The notes: generated by a model from the letters alone, not told the origin. DNA of 64,000 nucleotides from Benzoatithermus sp963720725 (GCA_963720725.1 CAVRGN010000003.1:558001-622000); one strand, 5' to 3'; counted from the stretch's first letter, positions 51,391 through 60,856 are shown. Made by a program: numbers and translations.

Positions 51391-52236
51391 ATGGGTGACG
51401 GCGCCATCGCCAACCGGGCGGCCCTGCTGGTGGCTCCGGTACGTGGCTGGCTGCTCAAGCTGTGGGCCTTCGCCTTCATCTGGCCCCTGTTCCTGGCGCT
51501 GGTGCGCGGCAGCTTCGACGAAGCCCTCGGTCTGTTGGCCGCGGTGTTCCTCCTCTATTTCGGCGCCAGATCGATCGAGCGCGGCAGCCGCGAGGAAGCG
51601 CTGAACGACGGAAGGCCGCTCACGCAGAGCCCGACGCCCTGGAAATTGCTGGGTTCGCTCGCCGCGGGCGCGGCCGCGGCCGCGATCAGCCTCGGCTCGG
51701 GCGACGGTCTCGGCATGACGGTGGTCTACGGCGCGCTGGTCGCAGGTGCTGCGGTTTTCACCTACGGCCTGGATCCGCGCGCCGACCGGTCGGCGCTGGA
51801 GGCGGCGGCACAGCGGGCGGGCATCAAGAGCAAGGACGTCATCGACACGCTGGACGAGGCGCACCGCAAGGTGCGCGGCATCGAGGACGCCGCACAAGGG
51901 CTGCACTCGCGCGAGTTGAAGGCGCGATTGGACCGGATCTGCCAGCAGGCGCGGATGATCCTCGCCCAGCTCGAGCAGGACCCGAAGAACCTGTCGCGGG
52001 CACGGCGCTTCCTCGTGACCTATCTCGACGGCACGCGCGACGTGGTCACCAAATACGCCGCGCAGCAGCGGGACGTCGGGGAGACCTTGCTCGCCGAAAA
52101 CTTCCGTCGGGTCCTGAGCACGATCGAGCAGGTGTTCGCCGAGCAGGAGGAAGTCCTCAAGCAGGACGACAAGCTCGACCTGGAGGTGCAGATCGAGGTG
52201 CTCGAGACGCAGTTGAAGCGCGAGGGCGTGCACTGA
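51391..52236 (+). CDS. XpaC-like (PF10112) membrane protein
   Basis: 281-aa protein of the 5-bromo-4-chloroindolyl phosphate hydrolysis (XpaC) family, a partner of TelA. Four hydrophobic segments (about 15-50 and 80-125), then a cytosolic helical/coiled-coil domain (residues 140-281). ATG 51391 has GGGAG ten bases upstream. Biochemical role unknown; envelope stress or toxic-anion tolerance by association. Confidence 0.82.
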   Translation: MGDGAIANRAALLVAPVRGWLLKLWAFAFIWPLFLALVRGSFDEALGLLAAVFLLYFGARSIERGSREEALNDGRPLTQSPTPWKLLGSLAAGAAAAAISLGSGDGLGMTVVYGALVAGAAVFTYGLDPRADRSALEAAAQRAGIKSKDVIDTLDEAHRKVRGIEDAAQGLHSRELKARLDRICQQARMILAQLEQDPKNLSRARRFLVTYLDGTRDVVTKYAAQQRDVGETLLAENFRRVLSTIEQVFAEQEEVLKQDDKLDLEVQIEVLETQLKREGVH

Positions 52237-52274
52237 GCAGCCGGTCGCAGCGGTACAAAGAGGGAACAGACGCG

Positions 52275-53462
52275 ATGGCCGAGAACCGCACTCAGACCAA
52301 AGTCCCCGTCGGCGTGCCGCCGGTCGCAACGGAGCCGCTCGCCAACCAGCTGTCGGTGCTGGGCCAGGAACTGGCCGGCGATCTGCAGATCGACCTGATC
52401 GGCCCGGTGGAGCAGCAGGTCCAGCAGGCGATGCGCGAACTCGACGTCACCGACAGCAACTCGATCATCTTCTTCGGCAGCAAGGCGCAGCAACAGCTGA
52501 CGACCATCTCGGACACCATGCTGGAGAACGTTCGCACAAAGGACATGGGGCCGGCCGGCAACGCACTGAACGCGATGGTCGCCAAGCTGCGCGAGATCGA
52601 CATCAGCGATGTCGATCCGACCGATCGGCCGGGATTTTTCGGGCGCCTGTTCGGGATGAAGAGCGAGGTACAGAAGTACCTCGACAAATATGAAGACGTG
52701 CGCGGGCAGATCGATGCGATCACGACGCAGCTCGAGCAGCACAAGACCAAGATGCTGACCGATATCGTCAAGCTGGACAAGCTGTACGACGCCAATCTCG
52801 ACTATTTCCGCACCCTCGAGGTCTACATCGCAGCGGGGCGCGCCAAGCTCAAGGAGATCGACGAGCAGGTCATCCCGGCCATGGCCAAGGAGGTCGAGGG
52901 CTCCGACGACGTTCTCACGGCCCAGAAGCTGCGCGACCTGCGCTCCGCGCGCGACGATCTGGAGCGGCGCACCCACGATCTCCTCTTGACCCGGCAGGTG
53001 ACCATGCAGGCGCTGCCCTCGATCCGGCTGGTGCAGGAGAACGACAAGTCGCTGGTGACCAAGATCAACAGCACGATCGCCAACACGGTCCCGCTCTGGC
53101 GGCAGCAGCTCGCGCAGGCGGTGACCATCTACCGGATGGGCGAAGCGGCGGATTCCGTCAAGGCCGCCTCGGACCTGACCAACGAGCTCTTGAAGAACAA
53201 TGCCGAGAACCTCCAGACCGCCAACGCCCAGGTGCGGCGTCAGGTCGAGCGGGGCGTGTTCGACATCGAGACCGTCAAGGAAGCCAACACCAAGCTGATC
53301 GCCACCATCAACGAGAGCCTGCAGATCGCCGACGAAGGCAAGCGCAGGCGCGCGGCGGCCGAGCAGGAGCTGCAGGCGATGGAGGCGGAACTGCGCAAGA
53401 CGCTAGCCGCGGCGTCCGCGCGCGCCGCCGGTGCTGCGCCCGCTGGTGCTGCCCATGGTTGA
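52275..53462 (+). CDS. TelA-like toxic anion resistance protein
   Basis: Soluble, mostly coiled-coil protein of 395 aa (PF05816). Typical stretches are FGRLFGMKSEVQKYLDKYE and RQVTMQALPSIRLVQEND. Cytosolic partner of XpaC, 38 bases downstream of it. GAGGGA nine bases before ATG 52275. Ala/Gly-rich tail of low complexity. Confidence 0.88.
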   Translation: MAENRTQTKVPVGVPPVATEPLANQLSVLGQELAGDLQIDLIGPVEQQVQQAMRELDVTDSNSIIFFGSKAQQQLTTISDTMLENVRTKDMGPAGNALNAMVAKLREIDISDVDPTDRPGFFGRLFGMKSEVQKYLDKYEDVRGQIDAITTQLEQHKTKMLTDIVKLDKLYDANLDYFRTLEVYIAAGRAKLKEIDEQVIPAMAKEVEGSDDVLTAQKLRDLRSARDDLERRTHDLLLTRQVTMQALPSIRLVQENDKSLVTKINSTIANTVPLWRQQLAQAVTIYRMGEAADSVKAASDLTNELLKNNAENLQTANAQVRRQVERGVFDIETVKEANTKLIATINESLQIADEGKRRRAAAEQELQAMEAELRKTLAAASARAAGAAPAGAAHG

Positions 53463-54004
53463 GGTTTGCGCAACGGATCGAACACACTCGTCCCCGTCCG
53501 GCGCGCGGGCCCGGACCGGCGCGCCGGACGGGGACGGCGTGCCGATCGACCTCGAGGGATTGTTGATCGTGCACCAGGGCAACCTCGCCGTGGCGCACGA
53601 GGCTCAATATCTGGCGGCCGAGGCCGTGCGCTCCGTCGTCCGGGTGCAGTACCGCTGCGCCGAGCAGTGGTTGACCGACGCGTGGACGACGCTGGCGGCC
53701 CCGCCACTGTTCCACCCCCAGGCGGCGGCAGCGCTTGCTCCGGGCCACCGTGGACCGCACCGCCTCCGCGGTCGAGGAGGTCATCGATCTCGCCTGCGAT
53801 GCGCAGAGGCGGGTCCGGGATCTGCTGGCCCGGCGGCTGCGAACGAATCTCGACGAGCTTGTGGCGCAGCGGGCGGATGTGGAGGAGCATGCCGACCCGG
53901 TACCGGCTGACCGCCTCGAAGCACGGCGGACCTTCCAGTCTGCCGGCTCGGCGAGCTGGTTGATCATAGCCAGCCGCGATGGCGAAAATACCAAAACGGA
54001 ATGA
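53455..54004 (+). pseudogene. Phasin-like gene with a probable frameshift
   Basis: Two consecutive frames join into one helical phasin-like product. Part one starts at ATG 53455 and holds LEGLLIVHQGNLAVAHEAQYLAAEA. Part two begins near 53735 in the next frame with LLRATVDRTASAVEEVIDLA, as the second helix of a phasin. Loss of one C from the CCCCC run at 53715-53719 would join them. It is therefore a one-base insertion, either real or a sequencing error. The start overlaps telA by eight bases; the end overlaps the convergent corA by 41. Phasin identity rests on helix pattern only. Confidence 0.5.
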
Positions 54005-54947
54005 TGGCCGAGAGCAGCATGATGGTGAGCGAGAACGGGTAGCCGAACGACCAGTGCAACTCGGGCATGAAGTCGAAGTTCATACCGTAGATGCTGGCGA
54101 CCAGGGTTGGCGGCAGCAGCACGATCGACAGCACCGAGAAGATCTTGATGATGTTGGTCTGCTCGATGTTGATCATGCCGAGGGTCGCATCCAGCAGGAG
54201 GTTGATCTTGCTGGCGAGGAAGGCCGCATGGTCGGTCAGGGAGGTGATGTCGCGGTGGATCGCCTTCGCGCGCGTCCTGGCCTCTTTCTTGTGAGCCGGT
54301 GGCATCGCCTCCCAGGCGCTCACCGCGAGCACGATCCGGGCCAGGGTCAGCAGGCACTCTCGGTCGCGCGCGGCGGTGTCGCCGCTGCGGCCGATGCGTT
54401 CGATGGCGACCAGCAGGTCAAGCCGCTCGCGCTTCGGCTGGTGCGCGTTGGCAGCACCGAAGATCTCCCGCGAAAGCGCGTCGATGTCGAGCGCCGCCCG
54501 TTCCAGAACATCGGCGGTACGGGCGACGATCTGGTCCACCAGCCATAGAAGGACGGTCAGGCCGGATTGCATGGCGGCACCGTGGCGCTCGATGCGCGGG
54601 ATCATGCCACGGAAGGGCTGCGGATCGGCGTAGCGCAGCGAAACCAGCTGCTCGCCCTTGAGCACGAAGGTGATCTCGGTCGTGTCCGGTGGCGGCCGGT
54701 CCGCATGGACGAGCACGGTGGCGGTCAGGAACAGCGCCTCGTTCTCCTCATAGACACGCGCGGAAGCCTCGATCTCGCGCATCTCGTCGCGCGTCGGCAG
54801 CTCGATGCCCAGCGCACGGTTGACGAAGGCGATCTCGTCCGGCGTCGGATGGACGAGGTCGAGCCACACGGTCTGGTCCGGCAGGACGGCAGTCATCGGG
54901 TCCACCTGGATCGGGGTCCGCCGGCCTTGCTGGAAGATCGCGAGCAT
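53964..54947 (-). CDS. CorA family Mg/Co transporter
   Basis: Divalent cation channel (327 aa). A long cytosolic N-terminal domain precedes two C-terminal helices flanking the signature YGMNF with a MPEL-like periplasmic loop. The basic end FRHRGWL is near-cytosolic. ATG 54947. It resembles CorA-type uptake channels more than ZntB; selectivity cannot be assigned. Confidence 0.9.
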   Translation of the reverse strand: MLAIFQQGRRTPIQVDPMTAVLPDQTVWLDLVHPTPDEIAFVNRALGIELPTRDEMREIEASARVYEENEALFLTATVLVHADRPPPDTTEITFVLKGEQLVSLRYADPQPFRGMIPRIERHGAAMQSGLTVLLWLVDQIVARTADVLERAALDIDALSREIFGAANAHQPKRERLDLLVAIERIGRSGDTAARDRECLLTLARIVLAVSAWEAMPPAHKKEARTRAKAIHRDITSLTDHAAFLASKINLLLDATLGMINIEQTNIIKIFSVLSIVLLPPTLVASIYGMNFDFMPELHWSFGYPFSLTIMLLSAIIPFWYFRHRGWL

Positions 54948-55037
54948 GCCGCCTCCGCGCTGATGTCGCAGGGCGTGTAGCCTAGAACCTAAGGCGGCCC
55001 AAGTCCGCCCATGGAACTCCCCGGCGGCCTTGTGTAA

Positions 55038-55066
55038 TTGACAACCCGCTCCCGCACACCCAAATC
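55038..55066 (+). promoter_or_regulatory. Possible accA promoter
   Basis: A perfect TTGACA (55038-55043) is followed after 17 bases by a poor -10 (CAAATC), 35 bases before the accA start. Only the -35 is convincing. Confidence 0.35.
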
Positions 55067-55100
55067 CGCGCGGGCGCTCGCGGCCAGCAGTGAAAGACGG

Positions 55101-56075
55101 ATGAGCACGCTCCTCGATTTCGAAAAGCCGATCCTCGAGCTGGAGGGCAAGGTAAAGGAGCTGCGCTCGCTGGCGGCCGGCAACGAGATCGACATCACCG
55201 AAGAGGTGGCGCGGCTAGAGGGACGGGCGTCCAAGCTGCTGGCGCAGACCTATGCCAAGCTCACGGCGTGGCAGAAGACCCAGGTCGCACGCCATGCCGA
55301 CCGCCCGCATTTCAGCGACTACGCCGAGAGCCTGATCGAGGACTTCACCCCATTGGCCGGCGATCGGCTCTACGCCGAGGATCGCGCCATTGTGGGCGGC
55401 CTGGGTCGGTTCCGAGGCCTGTCGGTCGTCGTGATGGGTCACGAGAAGGGTGCCGACACCGAGCAGCGGGTCCGCCACAATTTCGGCATGGCTCGGCCCG
55501 AGGGATACCGCAAGGCCGTGCGGCTCATGCGGCTGGCGGAGCGCTTCCGCTTGCCGGTGCTGACCTTCGTCGACACGCCGGGCGCCCATCCCGGCATCGA
55601 CGCCGAGGAACGCGGGCAGGCCGAGGCGATCGCACGCGCGATCGAGGTCTGCCTGTCGCTCGAGGTGCCAGTGGTGGCCACCATCGTCGGCGAGGGCGGA
55701 TCGGGCGGTGCGATCGCACTCGCCGCCGCGGACCGCATCCTCATGCTCGAGCATTCGATCTATTCGGTGATCTCGCCCGAGGGCTGCGCCGCGATCCTCT
55801 GGCGCAGCGCCGATCAGGCGCCGGTCGCTGCCGAGGCTCTGCGGCTCACCGCACAGGACCTGCTGGCCCACCGCCTTGTCGACGACGTGATTCAAGAGCC
55901 GCTTGGCGGAGCCCATCGCGGGCGCGCCACGACCATCGCCACGGTCGGCGATGCCGTCGAGGAACAGCTTCGGCCGTTGCTGCGGCTGGCCCCGGGCGAA
56001 CTCAAGCGCAGCCGGCGCGACCAATTCCTGCGGATGGGCCAGCCCGTCGACCCGAAGACGGTTCCCACCGCCTAG
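55101..56075 (+). CDS. accA: Acetyl-CoA carboxylase carboxyltransferase alpha subunit
   Basis: Transfers carboxyl from biotin to acetyl-CoA, first step of fatty acid synthesis (324 aa, usual length). Crotonase-like core with FVDTPGAHPGIDAEERGQ, GEGGSGGAIALA and the N-terminal LDFEKPILELE helix. ATG 55101, weak ribosome site. Ends by overlapping the convergent VTT gene by four bases. Its product malonyl-CoA is what the enzyme at 6898-8220 removes. Confidence 0.95.
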   Translation: MSTLLDFEKPILELEGKVKELRSLAAGNEIDITEEVARLEGRASKLLAQTYAKLTAWQKTQVARHADRPHFSDYAESLIEDFTPLAGDRLYAEDRAIVGGLGRFRGLSVVVMGHEKGADTEQRVRHNFGMARPEGYRKAVRLMRLAERFRLPVLTFVDTPGAHPGIDAEERGQAEAIARAIEVCLSLEVPVVATIVGEGGSGGAIALAAADRILMLEHSIYSVISPEGCAAILWRSADQAPVAAEALRLTAQDLLAHRLVDDVIQEPLGGAHRGRATTIATVGDAVEEQLRPLLRLAPGELKRSRRDQFLRMGQPVDPKTVPTA

Positions 56076-56773
56076 GCGAGGTGACGGCGCCAACGCCGAT
56101 AGAGAACTGGCAGCAGGGCCAGTACCGCGAGACCCAGAAGAGGCAGGATCACCTGCGGCTCGAAGACCAGGCCGAGATTCGGCTGCTCGCCACGGTCGAG
56201 GATGGCGCCGAGGCCGTTGCCGACGCCGGCATAGATCAGCGTGCCGGGAATGATCCCGAGGAAGGTCGCAAGCGCGAACACGCGCAGCGGCACGGCCAGG
56301 AGGGCTGGCACGAGGTTGACCAGCCAGAACGGCAATAGTGGCACCAGCCGTAGGATCAGCAGGTAGGAGAAGGCGTCCTCGCGCAGGCCAGCCTCGAGCC
56401 GATGCAGCCACGGGCCCGCCCGCGCGCGCAACGCCGTGCCCAGGCTGGTGCGTGCGATCAGGAAGAGGATGGTGGCGCCGGCCGTGGCGCCGATGACCGA
56501 CAGCATGGCGCCCAGCCAGACCCCGAACAACAGCCCCCCGGTCAGCGTCAGGAACAGTGCACCCGGCACCGATAGCGCCGTGGCGGTGGCGTAGAGAAGA
56601 GCGAAGGCAAGAGGCGCGGTCAGCGGCCGATTCGCCACGAATGCCTGCAGGGACTCGCGATGCCGTTGCAAGCCGGCAAGGCCCAGCTCCCGGTTCAGGC
56701 CCATGGCATAAACCGCGATGCCGGCAGCAATCAAGGCCGCCAGCGGCAGCCAGCGTCGCCAGGCCACGCTCAC
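56072..56773 (-). CDS. TVP38/TMEM64 (VTT) family membrane protein
   Basis: Polytopic membrane protein (233 aa, about six helices). Family part: FLTLTGGLLFGVWLGAMLSVIGATAGATILF, spread over 85-115, and the re-entrant LRLVPLLPFWLVN. GTG 56773 gives a GTGA overlap with the upstream flavoprotein stop; a longer frame to 56803 is possible. The pairing with a MerA/Lpd-like flavoenzyme recurs in many bacteria. Confidence 0.85.
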   Translation of the reverse strand: MSVAWRRWLPLAALIAAGIAVYAMGLNRELGLAGLQRHRESLQAFVANRPLTAPLAFALLYATATALSVPGALFLTLTGGLLFGVWLGAMLSVIGATAGATILFLIARTSLGTALRARAGPWLHRLEAGLREDAFSYLLILRLVPLLPFWLVNLVPALLAVPLRVFALATFLGIIPGTLIYAGVGNGLGAILDRGEQPNLGLVFEPQVILPLLGLAVLALLPVLYRRWRRHLA

Positions 56774-58185
56774 CCGAAGCGCCGCAGGAAGCGCACCAGC
56801 CACCGGGTGCGATCGCTGAACAGCCGCGGCGCGTAGTAGGCGCCGGCGGCGCGCTTGCTGACCTCGCCCAGGGTCGGATAGGGGACGATGAGGCCGGCCA
56901 AGTTCTTCAGCGTCAGCCCACGCTCCATCGCCAGCACCCAGGGGAGAATCAGCTCCCCGGCATGCGCACCGGCGATCGCCGCACCGAGAACCCTGCCACC
57001 GCGCCCGGCGATCACCTTGATCAAGCCATCGGTGGCGCGCTCGGCGCGTGCCCGGTCGTTGTCGGCAAATCGCCAGCGAACTACCTCGTGACGCAGGCCT
57101 TGGTCGCGGGCCTCCACTTCGCTCAGGCCGACCGCGGCAAGCTCCGGGTCGGTGAAGGTCGCGCGCGGCATCGGCGCCTTGTCATTGCGTGCCGGAAGTC
57201 GGAACAGCGCGTTGCGGATCACGATGCCCGCCTGGTGGCCGGCGGCATGGGTGAACTGCGGCCCGCCGGCGACGTCGCCGATCGCGTACACCCGGGCATT
57301 GGTGGTGCGCAGCCTGGAATCGACCTTGATGCCCTTGGCGTCGAGGGCGATGCCGGCGACATCGAGGCCGAGCCCGTCGACGACCGGTTCGCGTCCGGCC
57401 GCCACCAGCAGGTGTGTGCCGCGGAGGGGCTCTCTCATGCCCGCCAGCGCCAGCTCGGGTCCGGGTGCGGCGCCGACCACCGGGGAGTGCTCGTGCAGGC
57501 TCACACCCTCGGCCAGCAGGCGCGCTCTCACGATCTCGGTCAACTCCGGATCCTCGCGCGGCAGGATGGGTCCCTGATCGACGATGTCCACCGCGGCTCC
57601 CAGCCGCCGGAATGCCTGCGCCAGCTCACACCCGATCGGGCCGCCGCCCAGGATCAACAGCCGCGGCGGCAACTCGCAAAGGTCGAACACCGTCTCGTTG
57701 GTCAAATGATCGACTGCCGCGAGGCCGGGAACTGGCGGAACGGCGGGACGGCTGCCGGTGGCGAGCACGTAGCGCCGGGCACGGATCCTGCGTCCCCCGG
57801 CCTCGACCAGGTTCGCGCCCGTGAAGCGGCCATGTGCGCGCAGCACCGTCGCGCCGAGGCGCTCGAACCGCTCGACACTGTCCTGCGGGGCAATTCCATC
57901 GATGACCTCGCGCACATGGCGGCGTACGCCGGCGAAGTCGACGGTGGGCTCGACCACCGCCACGCCGAACGGCGCGCCGATGCGCATGCCCTGGGCTTTG
58001 GCCGCGGCCGCGATCAGGCTTTTGGACGGCACGCAGCCGACATTGAGGCAGTCGCCGCCCATGGCACCGTGCTCGATCAGCACCACAGACGCGCCCAGCT
58101 GGGCGGCACCGGCCGCAACGCTCAGACCGCCGGAACCGGCGCCGATCACGCACAGATCGGGGGTCAGCGTCTGGTGCATCGGCAT
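56770..58185 (-). CDS. Mercuric reductase/dihydrolipoyl dehydrogenase-like flavoprotein
   Basis: FAD-dependent pyridine nucleotide-disulfide oxidoreductase (471 aa). N-terminal FAD site GAGSGGLS, redox pair Cys46/Cys51 (GGDCLNVGCVPSK), NAD site ILGGGPIGCELA, second FAD motif YAIGDVAGG. The C-terminal catalytic His of Lpd/glutathione reductase (HPT) is Tyr in VPYPTLGE, as in MerA-like enzymes, yet no MerA C-terminal Cys pair or HMA domain is present. So neither true Lpd nor MerA. ATG 58185, GAGG six bases upstream. Confidence 0.85.
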   Translation of the reverse strand: MPMHQTLTPDLCVIGAGSGGLSVAAGAAQLGASVVLIEHGAMGGDCLNVGCVPSKSLIAAAAKAQGMRIGAPFGVAVVEPTVDFAGVRRHVREVIDGIAPQDSVERFERLGATVLRAHGRFTGANLVEAGGRRIRARRYVLATGSRPAVPPVPGLAAVDHLTNETVFDLCELPPRLLILGGGPIGCELAQAFRRLGAAVDIVDQGPILPREDPELTEIVRARLLAEGVSLHEHSPVVGAAPGPELALAGMREPLRGTHLLVAAGREPVVDGLGLDVAGIALDAKGIKVDSRLRTTNARVYAIGDVAGGPQFTHAAGHQAGIVIRNALFRLPARNDKAPMPRATFTDPELAAVGLSEVEARDQGLRHEVVRWRFADNDRARAERATDGLIKVIAGRGGRVLGAAIAGAHAGELILPWVLAMERGLTLKNLAGLIVPYPTLGEVSKRAAGAYYAPRLFSDRTRWLVRFLRRFG

Positions 58186-58268
58186 GGGCCCCCTCGGGCG
58201 CACCGCTGGATGGCCGCCAGCCGAATTATCGGCCGGGGCCGCACTGGGCCACAACCGCTCAGGATGTA

Positions 58269-58288
58269 ACGAGGCTGTGACGCCTCGT
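58269..58288 (+). promoter_or_regulatory. Stem-loop in the prdX leader
   Basis: ACGAGGC-TGTGAC-GCCTCGT: seven perfect pairs and a six-base loop, 36 bases before the prolyl-tRNA deacylase start. May be an operator or leader hairpin. Confidence 0.3.
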
Positions 58289-58324
58289 CTTGCGGGTACC
58301 TCCGCGGGAAGGTATCTCGGCCCC

Positions 58325-58834
58325 ATGCTGACCACCCGCGACGAGATACTGGCCCGGTTGGATGCGCTCGGGATCGAGTACCGCACCACCTTTCACCCTC
58401 CGGTGTTCACGGTCGAGGAGGCACAGGCTCACACCCGCCACATTCCCGGTGGGCATTGCAAGAACCTGTTCCTCAAGGACAAGAAGGACCGCCTGTGGCT
58501 GGTGACTTGCCTGGATGAGCAGGTGGTCGACCTGAACCGGCTGTCCAAGCTTCTGGCCGCTGCCCGGTTTTCGTTCGGACGCGCGGAGCTGCTGGGAAAG
58601 GTGCTCGGCGTGAGCCCGGGCAGCGTCACGCCGCTGGCGATCGTCAATGACCGCGACGGCCGCGTCGTGCCGGTTCTCGATACCAAGCTTCTAGCCCACG
58701 AGTGGATCAACTGCCACCCGCTGCAGAACGACGCCACCGTCACCCTGCGCAGCACGGATCTGCTGCGCTTCGTGCATGGCACGGCTCATGAGCCCGTGCT
58801 CGTCGATCTCGACCAGACACTGAGTACGGATTGA
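58325..58834 (+). CDS. Prolyl-tRNA deacylase (ProXp-ala/PrdX-like)
   Basis: Free-standing editing enzyme (169 aa, YbaK fold) that hydrolyses mischarged Ala-tRNA(Pro). TFHPPVFTVEEAQAH near the start, the catalytic-lysine region KNLFLKDKKDRLWLV and GVSPGSVTPLAIVND are typical of the PrdX/ProXp-ala branch. ATG 58325. Confidence 0.9.
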   Translation: MLTTRDEILARLDALGIEYRTTFHPPVFTVEEAQAHTRHIPGGHCKNLFLKDKKDRLWLVTCLDEQVVDLNRLSKLLAAARFSFGRAELLGKVLGVSPGSVTPLAIVNDRDGRVVPVLDTKLLAHEWINCHPLQNDATVTLRSTDLLRFVHGTAHEPVLVDLDQTLSTD

Positions 58835-58859
58835 GGCGCCGCCGCCGCGGCCCTGACCC

Positions 58860-59396
58860 GTGAACCGGAGCGCCAGCTTGCCGATCCTCGCCCTGATCGC
58901 CATGACCGTGACCGTCACGGCATCCAACTGGCTGGTCCAGTTCCCGATCAACACCGTCCTGACCTGGGGTGCCATCACCTATCCGTTCAGCTTCCTGATC
59001 ACGGACCTCACGACGCGACTGCAGGGGCCCGAACAGGCACGCCGGGTGGTGTGGCTGGGCTTCGCGACCGCCGTGCTGCTGTCGATATGGCTCGCCACCC
59101 CGCGGATCGCCCTGGCCTCGGGCACGGCCTTCCTCGCCGGCCAACTCCTCGACATTCAATTGTTCCAGCGGCTCCGCTCCGGTAGCTGGTGGCGCGCGCC
59201 ACTGGTCAGCTCGACCGTGGGCTCGGTGGTCGACACGGCGCTGTTCTTCACGCTCGCTTTTGCAGGCTCCGGGCTGCCATGGGTAACGCTGGCGCTGGGG
59301 GATCTCGGCGTGAAGCTGCTTCTTGCGGTCCTCGCGCTGGCCCCATTCCGCGCGGTTCTGGCCGTGGCTTTGCCGGCACGTCCGGCGCGCTCCTGA
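58860..59396 (+). CDS. VUT family queuosine-precursor transporter (YhhQ-like)
   Basis: Membrane protein of 178 aa with about five helices. The family motif TYPFSFLITDLTTRLQG and the later DTALFF identify the VUT/YhhQ group, which imports 7-cyano/7-aminomethyl-deazaguanine for queuosine. GTG 58860, 25 bases after prdX, so both tRNA-related genes may be co-transcribed. Confidence 0.85.
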   Translation: MNRSASLPILALIAMTVTVTASNWLVQFPINTVLTWGAITYPFSFLITDLTTRLQGPEQARRVVWLGFATAVLLSIWLATPRIALASGTAFLAGQLLDIQLFQRLRSGSWWRAPLVSSTVGSVVDTALFFTLAFAGSGLPWVTLALGDLGVKLLLAVLALAPFRAVLAVALPARPARS

Positions 59397-59411
59397 CGGC
59401 TGGCAGCGCCA

Positions 59412-60362
59412 ATGGACGAGGCCGCCCTCCTCGCCCGCCTGGAACGGCGGCTGGGCAGCTTGCATGCCCGCCAGCGCCTCGGCATCGAGGCGGATCACGA
59501 GACGCAGTGCTTCGGCCAAGGCCTCAATTTCTTCCACATCGAGAACTGGTACTCGATCCATTCGATGATCCGCACCACGCTGCGCCTCGTTGGGCTCTAC
59601 GGCCGCGGGCTGCGCAATGCGGGCTTGGTTCGGGTGCGCCGCAACACGATCAGGGCAGCGAACCTGCCCGCCGCCTTTGACGGCTTCACCATCCTCCATC
59701 TCAGCGATCTGCATGCCGACATGTCCGGTCCCGCCATGGACCGGACGATCGAGCTGCTCGGTGACCTGCGCTACGACCTTTGCGTCCTAACGGGCGACTT
59801 TCGTGGCAGCACCTTCGGGCCGTTCGCCGAAGCCGTGGCCGGTGTGGGTCGCGTGCGCGCCCACCTCGACGGCCCGATCTATGGCGTGCTCGGCAACCAC
59901 GACACGATCCGGATGGTGCCCGAGTTCGAGGACATGGGCATCCGCATGCTGCTCAACGAGGCCGAGGTCCTGCAACGCGGCGGCGCGCGCATCCATCTCG
60001 CCGGAATCGACGACGCACACTTCTTTCGCGTCGACAATCTGGAGAAAGCAGCCGCAGGCATCCCGAGGGACGAGTTCGCGCTCCTGCTCTCCCACACGCC
60101 CGAGATCTACCGCCAAGCCGCGCATGCCGGCTTCACCGCCCTGCTGGCTGGCCACACGCATGGCGGCCAGATCTGCCTGCCGGGCGGCATCCCGATCACG
60201 CTGGATTCCAATCTGCCACGGCGGTTCGGGGCCGGAGCGTGGCGCTACGGCGAGATGACGGGCTACACCTCGGTCGGAACAGGCTGCAGCATGGTGGCCG
60301 TGCGCCTCAATTGCCCACCCGAGATCACCCTGCATCGGCTCGAGCGCGCGCCAGCTCAGTAG
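59412..60362 (+). CDS. Metallophosphoesterase
   Basis: Calcineurin-like phosphoesterase (316 aa). Dimetal ligands: Asp99/His101 (LSDLHAD), Asp129 (TGDF), Asn162/His163 (GNHD), His in LSHTPE and GHTHGG. The N-terminal 70 residues form an extra domain with no membrane helix but a hydrophobic face. Resembles YkuE/LpxG-like hydrolases of the envelope; substrate unknown. Overlaps the convergent gene by seven bases. Confidence 0.87.
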   Translation: MDEAALLARLERRLGSLHARQRLGIEADHETQCFGQGLNFFHIENWYSIHSMIRTTLRLVGLYGRGLRNAGLVRVRRNTIRAANLPAAFDGFTILHLSDLHADMSGPAMDRTIELLGDLRYDLCVLTGDFRGSTFGPFAEAVAGVGRVRAHLDGPIYGVLGNHDTIRMVPEFEDMGIRMLLNEAEVLQRGGARIHLAGIDDAHFFRVDNLEKAAAGIPRDEFALLLSHTPEIYRQAAHAGFTALLAGHTHGGQICLPGGIPITLDSNLPRRFGAGAWRYGEMTGYTSVGTGCSMVAVRLNCPPEITLHRLERAPAQ

Positions 60363-60847
60363 GGCCGGGCGCGAATGCCGAGCCGGAACAGCAGCGGCGA
60401 CAGGGCGACGTCCACCAGTACGAAGAGTGCGGTGGCGACCAATACATCACCCAGCGACAGCCCGAGCGGCTGGCGGCAGACCAGCAGTGGAAGCAGCGCC
60501 TCCGGGACCTGATCCACGCCAAAGGCCCGGCTACTCGAGCGCAGGTTGAGCCGGCGCTTGAAGAAGCTGGATGCCAGATCGCCCGCCATCGCCGTGGCCC
60601 CGACCGCCGAGCCCGTCGCGGCAGGCAAGCCCATGAGCCACGCCGCGAGCGAGGTCGCCAAGACGGCGAGCACCAGCCCGCGCCATGACTTGGATGGTCC
60701 GAGCAGTGGCCTTCCGTCGCCGAGCGACCGCCCGCCGTCGATCGGCCAGGCGGCACGGCCACCCAACAGTCTCGTGGCGGCCACTGGCGTGCCGTTGGCC
60801 ACCAGGAGCAGGACCAGCGCCTGCAGGATCCGCCAGACTGTGGCCAT
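60356..60847 (-). CDS. CDP-archaeol synthase-like (CarS family) membrane protein
   Basis: 163-aa membrane protein with about four helices. The CarS family signature DGGRSLGDGRPLLGPSKSWRG is present near residues 37-57 and the second family patch GDLASSFFKRRLN near 90. In archaea CarS makes CDP-archaeol; bacterial homologues are uncharacterised and could make a CDP-lipid. ATG 60847. Confidence 0.8.
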   Translation of the reverse strand: MATVWRILQALVLLLVANGTPVAATRLLGGRAAWPIDGGRSLGDGRPLLGPSKSWRGLVLAVLATSLAAWLMGLPAATGSAVGATAMAGDLASSFFKRRLNLRSSSRAFGVDQVPEALLPLLVCRQPLGLSLGDVLVATALFVLVDVALSPLLFRLGIRARPY

Positions 60848-60856
60848 TGCCGCCCG

